Assembly: GCA_036897445.1 (NCBI GenBank)
Contig: JAYMTL010000115.1
Span: forward strand, 1 to 64,000
Length of the DNA stretch: 64,000 nt
Direction: 5' to 3'
Source of the DNA: Pelargonium tetragonum
Taxonomy: Eukaryota > Streptophyta > Magnoliopsida > Geraniales > Geraniaceae
The position numbers and the translations under genes were made by a program. The notes below the pieces were generated by a model that searched no databases, was not told the DNA's origin, and saw nothing but the letters and a program-made list of their open reading frames with translations. Shown here piece after piece: positions 25,001-40,556 of this stretch (positions are counted from its first letter, which is position 1; the number at the start of each line of letters is the position of its first letter).

Positions 25001-28000
25001 ACCCTTTGATCAATATCCGGTAATGCCTTATTAGAAACCCTTTTGGGGACGCATCTGTAACTAAATGCTACGGGTTTTCAGTTATAAAAAATTCAGCTAC
25101 ACGAGTTCCTTCGAGAACTGCTTCTTTAATATATTACCAAAAAGTTAGGAGCAAGTAGAGATCCCCCTCAAAGTTAGATTCAGTAAAGGAAAATCCTTAG
25201 CAGCTAAAGAGGATTCTAAAAAGCTTTCAAAAAGGGGGGTTCCCCGCTCCGCGGTATAAGGAAAGAAAGTTGCCTTTTTAGTTTAAGTAAGAGCTCCGTC
25301 TGGATCTGGAATTTCTAGGTTGTTTTTAAAGGTTAAAACCCGGTAAACTATGTCGCGTAGACTAAAAGTAGAATAAGGGGAAGCAGGATTAACATTAAGA
25401 TAGAGTTAGCAGTCGTTAGGATATCCTAAAAGAAAATAGGAGCAGCATGAAGGGCACACACACCTATATATAAAGGTCTTCGACATAAAAAGCGGGTTCT
25501 AAATAAATCAAATTTCATGAATCTAAGAGAAGTCGCATTCGTACGCACCTGGCACTTTTTCCTCCTGATCTTAAAGACTTTTGATATTTCCTTACTTAGT
25601 TCAGTGATTTAAGGAGAAAAAACTACGTATTGCTTTTAAAAAGTTCCTTTGGGGGGAGACCGAAACGAGCCCTTTAAGTAAGTGGGTTTATTTTACTAAA
25701 AAGGGGCCTTTAACTTACCCTAGCTGGATTTAGTTTTATAGAGAATCCCTTCCTTACACAGCACTATAAGAAGTTTCCGTAGCTACAAACACTTCTAATT
25801 TATATAGAGCTTTTAGCATTATTAAACGAGACCCTTTTTTTAAGGGTTCAAGGCAAATAAGGCGGCAAATCCTAGTAAGTATAGGCTGACCTTAAAGCCT
25901 AATTATTTAGCTCCTACTCTGGGACTCTTACAAAAAAGAATATGGGGAAACATGTATATAACCTAGCTAGAAGTTACAACTCCAGATTTCCATTCTTGAT
26001 AGAGTTTTTGTAATACCATTAGAGTCCTAACCAGGATTAACAAAGCAGAACTTTTTCTATAATTTACTTAATCAAGCAATAAGGGTGAGGCTTCCTAGGC
26101 ATACAAGGGAACTCCCTTATAGATATAAATAAAGTTATCTTGCTCGTGGATAAAGTAGAAGGTTTAGTGGGCGACCTATCTCCAAGGGCATTCTAACTCG
26201 CTTACCACGGCTGGTTATACACTAGATTGATTACATAAATACATAAATAGAAATACCCGCATCTTCTTATTCTTATATTGACACTGCCCTAGAAAATGAG
26301 TTGCTCCTTTAAAGAATTTTCCTTTTCGGTTACTTAGACTTGCCATAGAGCCGAAGTATAAAGGACTCTAAATATTTGTTTGTTAAAACCTCGTTAAATC
26401 TCATTCCCAGTGTATTTCCCGGAGTCCCGCAAGTAAGAAACCCCAAAGAGTCTCACCTTTACTTGAGCGAAAATAAAGCGCAATTTGAAAAAGTCTCGGT
26501 TGTTAAGTACGCCTATCCGGGTTAGCCCCGGGAGTTTTATTCCTTAATCCAAAAGCCTCCCGCGGATACCCGTCCTTTTTATTTTAGAGAGTAACTAAAC
26601 TACTACTAACTGAAGATTCTCCTGGGGATCCCTCTTACTTGCTGAATTCAAAATGAATAAATAGCTCTAAAAAAGCAAGAAGTAAAGTGTACGAGTAAGA
26701 AAGTACTAAAAATCCCCTTAGTGACTAAATAACTAAGAATACGAAGTGGGGCAGAAAAGGAAAATACAGGTAAACTTATAATATTACTTTATTAGCAAAA
26801 TCTAAGCAATTAACTAGATACTTGATAAACAGTACATCAATACTAAGAATTTTAAATATTAATAATTGCTCTAGAAACCCTTATAAAGAGATTCGCGAAG
26901 GCAAAAGGACTTTCTTTACTTTAGCAGGCACCCTTTGTTCCTGAGGTTCTAGGGATGTTTTGATTACTTAATTTTTGGCTAGCAAGGGAACTCCTATAAA
27001 TAAACGTTTAGTATTTAGTAAGTAAATAGTAGAGGTTTTATTTTACATTATTTAGTAAAGTTTCCGTCTAAAAAAGGTAAGAAGACTCTAAAAAGAAAAA
27101 TCTCTTTCTTTTTCTCTAGATCCAGAATTCCCGTCCAGCGAATAGCTATAGCCCTAAACGAATTCTATACATTTCCGTCCTTTCTATCCACTTTTGCTTG
27201 GAAGCAGCTTTTATTTTAAGAGTATAAGCCTCAAAAAATCTTTGTATAAGGATACGTTCATTTTTACAAAAAAGTAAGTTCTTTTTTATAACTTGACAGT
27301 TCAAAGGAATATGATATGTATTAAGTTTCATAGCTGGAAATAGCATACTTCTTTTATAAAACTTCCACAGAAAAAGAGCCCTTAGGACTTACCCCTTATA
27401 TAGTTGAGCTCTACCTAGCAGCAGGCCTAATAACCGACACTAAAGAAGACTCCGTAGCAGAAAAATGAAGGAAACCCAGATTGAAATGAAAGTCTTGTAG
27501 GGGGTTCTATTTACTAAGCCAAACCCATGAGGATTAAATAAATTCGCTTTTGTATCCAATAAAAAAGGTTATTCTAACTAATGGTACGTCCTTTTTATTA
27601 CTAAGGTTACCCAGGTATCCTGTTGATCCCATATTATAAGATAGGACAAATTCTATGCTACAAGGGTTCAGGGTCCCTAGAGTAAAAAGTACAAATTCTT
27701 GCGTCTACTAAGCGGGAAGCCCAGAAAAAAGAAAAAAAGTGAAGTCAAAGCTAAGGGCTTGGTATTATACTTAAGATTGGCAAGGTGTCTATTAATTATA
27801 TAGAAGTCCCCTCGAGCAGGAACCCCTTTTTTAAGAAATACAGGTAAAACAGGAGCCTTTATATGCTATAGAACAAAGTTAAAATGTAAATTTATAAAGA
27901 TTATGCCTTGATACAGCTTTGCTAGATATACTCTTCAAAAGTACCCAAAAACCCAAATTTAAGTAAATTCTTTAATAAAAACTAAAACATCCCGTTATAG

Positions 28001-31000
28001 TTACTAAGCTAGGATTCTTCTAAAAAGTATACTTTTGAATTGCCACTTAAATACCCGAACTTATTTGATAAGAACTTCTTGATTTACTAAAAGTCGCTAT
28101 CCTCTAACAGGGATTCACTATGTAATAAGGACCTATATTCTTGAAATATACTCTACGAAACGAAGAAATGAGCTCTTATCAGATAGAATTTCATTTGTTA
28201 TCCAAAAGGCTTTTATGTATAGACAATAGTCCAAAAAGGGTTCGGGGCTTTAGAAAGTCCCCCCCTCCGGGTACTAGAAATTCACGGGATCAAATAAAGA
28301 AAAATCCGGGGTTATAATAAAAAGCTCTACACGCATCTTTTACTAGTACGGTAAATCCGTTCTACAAGTTTATAGACTAGTTAGTTATAGCTTACTGCTT
28401 TAATAGAAATCCCTACCAAAGGAGTACTCTATAAAGTACAATAAAAGTAAGCCAATAAGAAAACCTAAATTAGGATTTAGGTAAACTCTGCGTCTTCTAT
28501 AATACAAAGCAGCTAGGTTTTTCAGATTCAAGAAAGCCATCTCTTTAATTCTACTCCCCCTTTTACTTTTCCATTAATAAAAGGGAAGTTAACTTTTTTT
28601 TACTTAATATTTATTCTACTTACTTTGGTTTTGAACTTGCTATTAGTACTAGGGGCAAAAACTGATTGTCCAAAAAAGAAAAGGAAAATCCAAAACTATA
28701 AAAAGCACTTTGGCTTCTTGGCCGATTGTACAGAACGAAATCCCTATAATTAGAAAGACTTTACAGAGCAATCCTTAATACGAAAGCTCTCTACAGGGTC
28801 TCGAGGGCGCCCTTTATTCTTAGTACTTTGACTTAAAAACAAGACAGAATGCATACACATTAAGAAACGAGATGAACAAAAAAAGAAGAAACCGCGTCTT
28901 TACAGCGATTAGGGCTAACTCCAGAGTTTAATTTAGAGCGTAGATAGGGAATCCGGAGAAGGGGGTTGCCCTTGAATAAAGAAGACTTGGCTCAGATTCC
29001 TCAAAACTTCGTTTTCATTTATAGTTAATACGTTAATACAACCGGGAATTCTGTAAGCATATCGTAATGAGTAATAAGACTCCTCTAGAAGTCTTACAGG
29101 ATGGCGGGCTGAATGTGGAGCCTCCCCTATGCCCAGTTACAGTAGGATAGATAAAGTGTATCTTTCAATTTTAAGAGAATAAATACTGGCAAGGGCCCTG
29201 GTTCGTTAGTACGTGGACTTTGCTAACTACTAGACCTATGCAAAAAGGGGAGGATACCTTATTATAAAACTGTATATGGATTAACCTCAGAGCGTTTAGG
29301 GCCCGCTTTAACCAATTCTTTACGTTAGCTTGATAATTCCAGTCATAGTTATTCTAGGCCCTCTTTTTTAAGCCTCAGAGTTGTAAAGGTACATAAAACA
29401 CAAAGAGCTAGCTTCTTTTCAAGCAACAAAAACCCTAAGGATGGTTAAGATAAGCTTAGAGGATACCTAAGCAATAGTTTTGAAGTAACGGCAATTCATT
29501 AAGCGCATTTTCTGGTATAAAAAAAAAGACACTAGCTCAACCAACTTTGTAAGTAGGACTAATATCTAAGAAATAAATATCATACATAAAACTACCTTTA
29601 TTCCTAAAAAAAGCATCCGCTTGCGTCTACTATCTATTGAGGGTTCCCCTAGGTGCTCAAATAAAGGTTCTTTCAATAGGAGCCGTTTTCTTATCTTTCC
29701 GGGGTTACAATGAAGTGAGATATACAAAGAGTATCCTCAGAAAGGGGCTCTCCCTTAAATTAACCTTACCCGTAGGAGACAATCATACGGAATACTTTAC
29801 TTCGCAATCTCGAGAGGCAACACAAATTCAGTGTAAAGAATCCCCTGCTCTTTCTTCTAAGTTAGATTCCCGCTTAAAATCCGAAATCATTCTATCGACT
29901 GAAAAACTTTTCGCAGGCTTTGTCCTACGATGCTCTAAAGAGTAAGTTCGCTTAGCTATAAGGATGAGTGCGCAGGCACTGCAATATAAGAACTTCGCGA
30001 ACACCGGGAATAGCTATAAAAGCGGGAATCCCTTGAGTCCTCTTCTTTAGGAAATATAGGAATAAATAATAATTAATTACCTTACTGAAGACTGAAGTTA
30101 GGGGTCGAATATGCTACAAATGTTGGCTTCTATACAAAAAATCATTCTTTATAATTATATCTAGATCTGGGGTCCTGCAAGATAATAACATACTGTTCTA
30201 AAGTCAAAAATTCTTTCTGTACAAAAGGAAAAGCTTATTTAAAAGGCATTTAAACACGCTAATATTTATAGAATTGAATAAGCACCCCAGGATTTCCACT
30301 ATTTAGGCGAAAAGCTTGCTTAGTTTCTCTCGTATCTATGTGTAGCTCAATTTTGTAGGACTAAAACATACACGTAATTTATTTAATAAAAGAAAGCAGC
30401 TAATAACTAAGAAGAAAGAAATTGACCCTTTTTGAGGGGTTATTACTTCAGTGTTATTTTGGGAATATACAAACTCTAACCTTTCTAAGGGGGACACTTC
30501 CCTTTACAATTATCCTAAGGAATTCCTGTAGCGGCTGTTTATACTAGATTCTTTAAGTGCCCAACTTAAGCAACAAAGTTTACTCGACCTGTTACGGAAT
30601 ATTTTACTTTTATATAGTTATTAAAACTATTTGCGGGGGGCTCCCAAGGAAAGGCCTTAATGCTCTTTTTATAAGCCTAATCTACTTCCTTTTATTTTAA
30701 TTGAAGGACCTCGTCCGGGTAAACCCCGATTCTATTCTAAAGTTACAGGGTTTCCATTAAAAAGACAGCTGCATTTATATACAGAACAACTCCTAAAAAA
30801 TATCTGCGAATACAGAAAAAAGAAGCTAAGGGGTCTCTGAGTCCACCGAAGCTGCCTAAAATATACTCGAAACTAGGAGAACCCCTTTATTTATTACGAG
30901 CCCGGTTTTCTAAAAAGTTGCTAGTTAAATCCAGATTCCAGATATAGGGACTACTTTTAACAAATAAAATTCTAACTTAATTTTACAAAAGTGTTAGTTC

Positions 31001-34000
31001 CCCGATACAAAAGGGGGCAACCCCTTGAGAAAGTCAGGGCCCTTAACTCCAAGACCAGATGTAACTACGTTGGTTATCATATAGAAACCTTTCATCTATT
31101 TTATTTTAAGAAAACCTTAATTGCAGTAGTAGGCTTCCACACCAGAAGTTAAACCTCTGCTTTGTCTTTCGTTTAGAGGGAGGATCCTTCCCATAGCTTA
31201 TAATTGATACAATAGGGGGTTCTTTCTTATGCTTTATACTTACTTTTTAATAAGGAATATCGGTCTTAGGAATTTAAAAAACTAGTAAGACTAAAGCAGG
31301 TATTGTAGTTAAAAGTGCTTTTGTTACATAACCCCGAATCCGTATGCCTTGGGCGCTTTATTTGGGTTTTTTAACCCTCTAAGATTTGTAGGGTTAAGGA
31401 AGTCCTTATTTGGAGGATTCAAGAATATTTCATTCTTAAAATAATCTACTAACATGAAGCTTGAGGTGAGGACTAACGATGCTGAGAGATTGCTAATAGA
31501 AGGCTTTTTGACCTCCTTTTTCGTAGTACAAAATAGGATGGATCTAGATACAGATATAGCGTTTTTTGTAGCTCCTACATGAGATGTAAATTACAAGGTA
31601 AGAGTAATGCGAATGCAGAAGAACCCCCTTTCTCCGGTGGGTAAAGCTCTTTTAATTAAGCTAAGAATTTGCCTAAGGATTTTGGATATAAGTCTATAAT
31701 TTTCTTGATTAAAAAGGTTTGAACCGAGTATAAGCTGGAGTTCTTTTTCCCTATGGGTTGCGTAATTTACAGGGGATCTTTACATAATTAGTACTTCTTG
31801 AGGCCTTGATATGATATAGAGAAACTGTTGTACTGTTCTGCCAAAAAGGAATTAAAAAATGTAAAATCTAGTAGTAAAGACAGCAAGTCGAGAACCCAGA
31901 TTTTTGAAGCCTTTACACCTCAACCTTAAAAAGTTCACCGAGGTAGTCGTTCAAAATGATTAAATCTTCTTAGGTAAAAAGAAAGCAGACTTTATCGTTT
32001 GGGTGACAGGAAAAGTAGAATTAAATAAAAACAACTATACTAAAAACCTGGTAAACTAAAAAAGTCTCTGGAATAAATAGAAATTAAAGAAAGATGTTTA
32101 AAAACCGCCACCTACAAAATGAAGCTTTAATATAAGGAAGCTCCCAGCCAAACTTGACTGAACCCCCTTAATCTTAATATTGAACAAAAAAAGACTCTAA
32201 ATTATTTGATGAAATATGCCCCATAGGCGCTGTTTTATACTAAAACTTTCTTATAAATTAACGAGCTCTTCCGATAAGTAACAAAGTCTTTTACTAGAAT
32301 ATAGATACCCCAGTATAAAATCAAGTTCTTGCCGACTCCAGTTCCCCCGTTTTTCGGTGCCATTACCTACTCCAAAATTCAAAACAAAAATAAGAGAAAC
32401 GCTAACAGAAAGCAGGGGGCTCATATACTCCATGGGGCTATACGGCCCTATTTCATTTCTAGGGTTACAGTAATCAAAAATCAAAAGAATGCTGAAGTGA
32501 AAACTTATAGTTAAGTTAAACAGGTAGAGAAAAAAGGAAAGGTAAAAAAACTATATGGCACTATAAGCCAGGGTACCCTTTTTTATATTACACCTCTATC
32601 TGGGGTTCTCTGCCATATCTACTTGTATTTACAACAAATTCATGGAGTCCCAAATTCTTAAACTGGCACGTCGTATTTATACCCTTTAAGATGCTGCTGC
32701 GGGGAAATTTCTGAGGCTCTATACTCTTTTTCTATCTTTCTTGTTTAAACTTTATATAAAACTCCAAAAAGAATTAAAAAGAATTTTCAATTTTATTGCT
32801 CAGTGTTTTATAGTCTTCTCCCGGATTCTGGCAGTCAGATAGCTTCCATTTTATTTATAAGAAAAATGAGTAAAAAGGACTCCTATCTCCTATAATTATA
32901 ATATAACCCAAGGGGTATGCCGTTAACCTAGGAAACCCGAAACAAACTTCAAATTAAGAACATATAAAAAGTTATTACAAGCCAAGCTCGCAGGATACCT
33001 ATTTTGTACTCTACTTTTTATAGCTATAGATAAGGGAGAAGGGGCTCTTAGGTATTAATTTGATTCTCGATACTTTTGAGTTCCCGAAGTATTGGTAAAA
33101 AGCAAATGCCTTGTTTAATATATTTCGCTCTACTGAAAATCTTCTTACCTTCTGTGAGTATCACCAAAGGGGTACTTTACTGGATATTTAGACATTGACA
33201 CAAGGACTTTAAAAGTCTTCATTCTAACCAAAAGCTTCTCGATTCAGTAAGGGACTCTAGTCATTTATACGGAGCATTCTCTAATTATTCCGGGGAGATT
33301 GCGGTACTCCTCAGTATGAAATATTCGAATTCTTCTTAAAAAACCCCGTTAGTATTAGTAAAGGAACAAAAACCCCTAAGAATTTAGTATTTCCTACTCC
33401 CATATAATAATTATAGCCAACAAGAGTACATCCGCAGTACTGATAAACTCAATCGCTATCACAGGAGACTTAAATTCAAATTCTCTTCTTAATTTTGTAA
33501 TAAAGAATACTAGCTCTATATAAGCAATTCCTTAAGTATTTACTTTGTAAGTGCGATCCCAAGAATCTACTTTTCCCAAAAGCTTAGAATATCCTATTAC
33601 CTTGTTAACCGGAGCCCTACCTTGCAAAAAATGACTACACGAGAAACCGCCGCTCCTTGTAAAAAGCTCTATGAGCCCTCCTTAGATGCGTTCTTTATAG
33701 AGTCGATATTCTTAAAGTAGAACTTAGCGGGCCCTATAAAAAAGAAAGAGTAAAGTTTTAGGAGTTATCCGGCCTCTTATCATAAACCAAACCTCTTACA
33801 TCGTATGTAAAAAGGGAATCTCCCATCTATTTAGGGTTTTTATCTGTCTCTATATCTATATTTTCAAACTACGCTACATCTACTTTTCTCATTTTTGCCT
33901 GTACTAAAAGAAGCCCTTTATTCCTACAAGGGGGACTTCAGGGTCAATTTGTATTAAGTAAATGATTAAAATCCTAGTTATATTGGAATCCCGGGTCTCT

Positions 34001-37000
34001 CTTATTCGCCCCTTAGTTGAAAGTAAGTCTACTTGGGTTTAGTTTTTAATTATTGCCTTTCTATTGGGATCTTAAAAAAGGTAAGAAATTAGTAACATAA
34101 GAGAGGAGAGCTCTGATGATTAAGGCTTAAACGTAAGTCGAATTTCTTGTACTCAGTAGTTTCTAATTAGAATTTATAGGGGTATATTCAAGCTTTTTAT
34201 AACTCTTTCTATAGGTCATGAAGATTCTCGAGCTTTAACTTGACTGCTTGGACCAGAAAAAATAGCAAGAGCATGTATCGACTTATAGTACTTTTTTTGG
34301 ATAGCCCCTACATAATTCGGGTTTGCCGGCTTATAATAAAAAAGAACTATTGCATTGGTCAGATAGATACTAAACAGAGTATCCGGATTCATACTACTAG
34401 AGCTACCATATATAAAAGGTCTGATCGCCACAAAAAGGCTGGTTAAGAACTGCTTTACTAGGTTAATGTTTCTTTATAAACTGAAACTCAGATATTACAA
34501 TATAGGATTTTAATTGACTGGAATCGTTCGGGCTGTTACCGAATACTGAGGAAGAGGAACATTTATGTTCAGTTTCATTTCGGAGTGTATATAGCCTGAG
34601 GACTTAACCTGTACAAAAGAGATTCTTTATATTGAGATTTTATCTGGTACACTCGTAAGTCACTAACTTCATTGTAAGAATAAAACTAAAAAAAGTAAGA
34701 GGTAAGAAACACAACAGTCTCGTTTTAGTAGCACACAACTTATCATAACACGGACCAACCTAAACTAAAGCGGGATTGTACAAAGTGGATTTTACATAAG
34801 TACCAAAGAGGACACGAAAGGTTCCTCGTTTAATGGTTTATTATAAGCAATTTTCCACGAGGCACAGCGGACCTTGGGACAATATAAAACTTATGGAATA
34901 TTTTATGCTTTAGCTACATGTTACAAAGAAATAGTAAAAAGATGAGATTATTTCACAACATTACATAGAATTCTATCCAAGTAGTGAAGAGTTCTTCAAC
35001 ACAGCGCTAATTAAAGATATACTATAATATAAATCTTATAAAAGCAGAGACTTCAATTTATCGACATTCGTATTCAAAGCCATAACGAGTGTGCAAACTA
35101 AACTTGACGGATCCGATGTTGTGTTGTAAAATAAAAGGAGCAGGGTTGGATTCTTAATACCTTAACACCCATTTTTCTCTTTATGATATGAACTAAAGTA
35201 ATCTGACTGACCTAAGATTGAGCGGATTCTGCGAAAGTAACAAAGTTGAAACTAAAGAACTGTGATAGTTGAATTTCCGAAACAAGGGCGAGAACAAAAA
35301 GATCCATTTCTGTCAAAGGATTCTTAGCAAATACACTTACTGACTGACCCATATAATTACAATTAAAGAAGAATCTATACTAGAGTGATTTAACAAAATA
35401 GACAAGCTCACTGGAGGGCTGTTCCTATTTTCTTTGATAGATACCTTTAGATTGCATATAGTTTCTTTCTAGCTGTATAGACCATAGATTTATACGATCG
35501 AAACTATCATAGTCAGGTAACTCAGTGTCAGTGGTTTGAATCACGTTACCTTATAAAAAATATAGACTACTACTTTTGAGTTAGGGGGGTCCTAATCTAA
35601 GAAAGAGCTGAACTAGAAGGGGAACCTCGCTTTTGAAGAGAAATTGCTTAATTTGTTATTATTTCTGACTTTCCAAGGAAATCTTTACTTTAGTACTTTA
35701 GTAGTCCTTGATCCGCTCACTAATAGTTACGACTAAGCTACTCAAGTTAATGCTTCAGCTGTTACCTTACAGAGAATTTTAAGGGTTCAAGGGGCCGCCC
35801 TAGTAAATGGCCGTAGAACACGCTTTAATAACGAAGTTTACTAATATTAACTAAGAATATCCGGTTGAAAAGAGTTTTAAAGGAGGAAGGACTCGCTTAG
35901 TAGGGTGGGGTTTCTTTAGCTTTTATACTTCTATACAAGGATTTTAGGTTCCTTTATTAGCTTCTGTTTTAGTAACCCTAGCTTATGAAAGGTTTGGTAA
36001 ACTTGCGAATATTTGGGACTTTTTGCCATTAAAATTCTTTTTTATAGAAGCGGAAGACAACTCTATTTTCCCACCACTGCCGCCCCTCCTTGGTATTATT
36101 GAAACACCAAGACTTCTCTGTAAAATGTAAAACTCGAATTAAGAATAAGTAAAGTCATAAAGAAATAAAATAGCAAGATACTCTAGTTGAAAACTGAAAG
36201 CCCCCGGGCTTATAAAGCACCATTCCCGCGTTTAACATTTCCTTAAATCTTGTTATCTAAAACCAAATTCTCAGGCTAAAGCTTTTTTAGTTAATTACTG
36301 AGCTATCTTACTTGGAAACAAAACTTTTGGAAATTCCGAGCAATAGTTTGTGTCTAATAAATGTGCACCCCCTCCTTCAGAGTCTTTTATTAATAGCCCT
36401 TACATTAACTAACACGAAAGGAAGGAAGCCCCTCATAGAGAATATTTACAGATCGAGGAGAAACTTAACTTAATCACAATATATACGATATTTGCAGACC
36501 CTAAAAGAAGTACTGACCAAAGAAGAAACCCAGTTTGGACAACAAGAGAGGTATTTTATTTACAGGAATGCCCTTACGCCAGTAATTTAATAAAAATAGA
36601 ATTATAGAGCACCTGACAAAAAGATTCACTTAACTAATCTTAATGTAATACTGCCTGACTAAGATATGCGAAAATTTTTTATAGTAAACTTAGTTGGTAG
36701 GGTCAATAGTATAATTACATGTGTTTTATACGGATAAGGACTTCCTTAATCGCCTTCTTGGTGTTAATAAAAGTTGATTGGGGGAACGGTAATTTCAATA
36801 CGATGGGAAAAGAAAGATAATTACATTACCTTACGCTCTCGTTTTAATAATTTAATAGTAAGTATATCGCGGGATCGCCAAGACTTATATTATATCGCTG
36901 GCTTATTTACTGAAACAGAAAGCTCTAATAATAGGGGCTATAGTAAAGAATAAATAAAAAGCAGTCTATTAAAAGAGTTTTCTAAGTAATGGTAAGACCC

Positions 37001-40000
37001 ATATAAATAGAAAAGGGTTTTTTAGGATTAAATCTTATTTTGCAGTATTTGTATAAAGGGAGTTTTCTTTCACAGATTCCTTTAATTGTAAGTCTTTCTA
37101 TTTCAAATAAAGAATTAAAAGTGCCCGGCTTGTGTATTGGATTAGAGGGGTCTCGTTAGGAGCGGCTAGGAACCCGTTTTCAGTTTTTAGAGAACAAACT
37201 CTTTCGTTGTTTAAGGAAATGTAAAAAGAAAGCTTGGGTTTACCTAGAGCAAGGTTCTTAGAATAGAAAGAATAAATCGACTCAAAATCTTTTTGAATAA
37301 GGAAAACAAAACAAAGAATGTTTAAAGTCTCTTTTTTGTGTATGTACTGGCTAGTGGTTGTGTGTAAAAGAAACTGGGAGGTATCTTACGAAGTTTCTTC
37401 TTGGTATTCGATTACCTAGTTCTACTAAAATTTGCGAGGGCCCTGAGTGTTACCTCGAAGCATTATAGTTTCCGGTTTTTCTAATTTAGGGAATACTTAA
37501 CTTTAATAAAGATTTTTTAATCATAAATTCGAGTTATTGGATCTTGTTAAATTCCGTGGGCCTGGCGAAAATCACTTTCAAAAGCTCCATAAGCTGCTTC
37601 TAGAAAATAGACTATATAAGGTTCCCCTTTTTGGGTACTAAAATAAAGTCTTACAAATAAAAAAAGGTAGGGCCTCTAATTTATCTATATTAAAGGACTC
37701 GCGTAACACAAACTAGAAAGGTAATTCAAAATTTTTATAAAAGCAAAAAAGCTCCTAGTAGAAGGCGGGGGCTGCTAAATAAATGCCAATTTTGTCCCCT
37801 TTTGAAGTTGTTTTTATATTACTTGGAATCCTTTCTTATCTTAACTCTTATGTATTTGTTGTGAAAGATTACTTTTTCATGGCTTCACTTTTTAAGGTGT
37901 TACAACAAGGGATTACAGTCAACCTCGATTCTATTTTTACCCTGGATCCTTTTTTTATTAGTAAAGCTTTCCGCAAAAAGCGCCTATGCACTCCCTGATC
38001 TAGGCTAGGGCAATTCTCCTTAAACAATCACCTTCGGTACTTGTTCTATATTTAATTAATAAGGCATAGTCAGTATGTAACCCGTAAAAAAAGGGGGCGT
38101 TGCAAAACCCAGAGTATTTCGACAAAGTCTTTTTGTGAATTTTTTAAGAGCAATTCAACTTTTATATATTCCTTTACTCTTGTATCTCTTACTTCTTATT
38201 AAATTTCTGCTTAGATAAAAACCTAGTCTTATTGTTTTAATTACTAGGAAAGGCACTCTACTAAGTAAGGACTTGAGCGCTCAATGATACATCGGGCTAA
38301 GGTTTAAACTATAAAAGGGCACTAAGCTACTTTTTTGTATAGAGGTAAAAAGGGTGTACCTCTAAAAAAGAAAGGTTGTCATAGACAATACAACTTAAAG
38401 AAACTCATGCTTTTTCTCTTTTTAAATTGCAAAAGCCCCTTATAAATAGAAGTAAGAGTATAAAAAACTCCTTAGCTACGAGGGTAACCCCTTTTTATAA
38501 GACGCTCAAGACTTTGAATTTTAAAAGTTAATCGGGTTTGGTTTACCTTATCAAGTAAAAGGAACTCTTTTTATAAGTTTTTACCTTCCATTCCGGGGTT
38601 GTCTTGCGTGGACTAAGTTAAGGCTTAGCTGTATACTCCTGTAGAAATTAGGAATCCTGGGATCAGAATCACTTTTTAAAATAGACAGAACTTACTTCTA
38701 GTGGATAGCAGATGATTACCCGTTCTTGTTAATTGATATGCGCTCTTCCTATCTTTTTTCTTCACCGAGCCCTTGCGGAGATTGTTTAATGTTTCTTGAC
38801 TAGCAAAAAATTTTTTTAGTTTTAAATGAGTTAAATACTTATATTATCTGAATAAGAGATATATAACCCGAGTAACAAAAACCCAACGGGATCTAAAAAA
38901 CGAATCCATGGCAGAGTTATCAAGGTACCTAAAAAAGTTCTAGTACTAATTCCTAAGATACTAGCCCAATACACAAGTTTCCTGTAATTTGGGGCAACCC
39001 GCAATTCTCATGTTCAATAGGAAGTCTTCCCTTTTATAATTAATACATAAGCTAAGCAAAGAAGCCCTGCGCCCTTTTTACTTTAATATCTCTGGAATTT
39101 CATTTAGATTGTAGTTTGATCAATCAAAAACAGGACAGGTTCAAGCACCCCTAGGTATTCTCCACACGAGGACTCTCTTTTTATAAGTAATGTTTTTCCA
39201 AGTTCTCTATAGAATCTAGAGACTCTTAATTTTAGTCAAGTAACCCCTAGATTTCGGCAAGGATGTTTCCTTGTAAGTTATAAAGAGTCCCTTATTTTCA
39301 TCAAGACTTTCCTTGATAGTATGATATATTGGTAAAGGGACTTTCTGGATTCGCCCCAATTCTGAGTTTCCTTAATTTATCTTAGGCATCGCCTCTTTTT
39401 GGAAAATCGGATTAAAAAATTGTGCTTGGATTCACTACTGGTGTATAGCTTTTACTAATGTTCAATGCAGGGGAAAAGATCTTATATTTTTTAATTTAAA
39501 CTCACTCAAAGGTGTAGTAGTTGTTAAATATACACTTCTGTTTATAGGGTTACAACTTCTTCTGATTCCTTTCCTGAAAGTATGTCTTATATCTCAATGG
39601 TAGATCCTACTAATCCGCTAGACCTTCTTAGTAGACTTACTAAAATGAGAGAAATCCAGATTAAATTGAAAAGGTTAAAATCTATATATATATAATTTCT
39701 TTGTCTCCTTATAAGGGATTCTAGGACACCTGCTCGATACTAAAGTGCAATCCTACTAAATTTCAGCTAGTAAAGTAAATGCATTTATGCTGCCACCTTT
39801 CCGTGGTTTATATAACCAAGCGGATCTAATTTCTAAAAAGGGTGCTCTATAAAATTTTAGTCTATCATATTTCTTTCTTTCCTTTGCTCTAGTTTAACCC
39901 AGGGTGCCGAGTCCTAGATTTATAAGCCCCTTGTAATGAAAATTTTTAGGGTAGGCTTACACGCAATCATATAAGGTTTTGACTCTAGCTATAATAAGGA

Positions 40001-40556
40001 ATACACTTACTATTACGCACTTGCCTGAGGGACCTCTCCTAAAGACTTAAAGCTCTGGTGCGACTTTTTCCCTTTTCTATTTAAAGTCCTTCCTAGCTAG
40101 CAGGATTAGAAACTTTTGAGTTTAGTTAAGATGGAACATACTTCCAGGTTTTTGCTTCTTTTTTTTAATCTCCTAGAGTCAGTTTCCTAAATAAGAGATT
40201 TAAGGCTTATAGAGAAATTCAATGCTTATCAGTTACTAATTTCTACAAGTCATTTCTTAAGTGAAAGAGTATTCCAGAAGTTGCCTACCTTTTCAAGTTA
40301 AAACGGAAGAAAGAAATGCCCGAAACCTTATTTACAATACCTCTAGATATAGCATGAGTCTTTTAAGATAGTAAAGAAAGTGAGGTGGTGTTACCTGGTT
40401 CAGTAGGTTCTGGGCTAGTAAGAAAGTTCTGGTTGCAAGAAAGAAAATAGTGGAGAAGTAGGATTTGAACAAGTAAAGTAACTAACCCAGTATACCTCCT
40501 ATGACTAGGAAACCTATAAGCCTATTAGACTCTCTTCCTAATTAATATTAAGAAAG
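25001..40556. other. AT-rich DNA without recognisable genes
   Basis: The longest open frame of the window is here (29637-29945, + strand, 102 codons). Its product is mildly basic, has no clear domain, and is not longer than chance allows. Short-word family members occur at 25698, 27669 (reverse AGGGACCCTG), 27818 (reverse), 30169 and 35586. A doubled AAAAAGAATT lies at 32766-32785 and a TA run at 39682-39694. A 17-bp word at 36817-36833 is repeated at 45613. D-arm-like and T-arm-like fragments near 35505-35545 and 39588-39600 are too short to name. Confidence 0.65.
36817..36833 (+). repeat. 17-bp word repeated at 45613-45629
   Basis: ATAATTACATTACCTTA is identical at both sites, about 8.8 kb apart. 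The bases to the left are also similar at both sites (short GA-rich runs), so the two may be remnants of a longer duplicated segment. Beyond that the flanks do not align by eye. Confidence 0.6.

Noticed and set aside
29637-29945. 102-codon open frame on the + strand, the longest in the window
   Set aside because: The length fits chance at this composition, no domain or family is recognisable, and there is no supporting neighbour.
40452-40538. tRNA of class II length on the - strand (ends pair 6 of 7)
   Set aside because: The T stem pairs at only about two of five positions and the anticodon loop lacks U at position 33.
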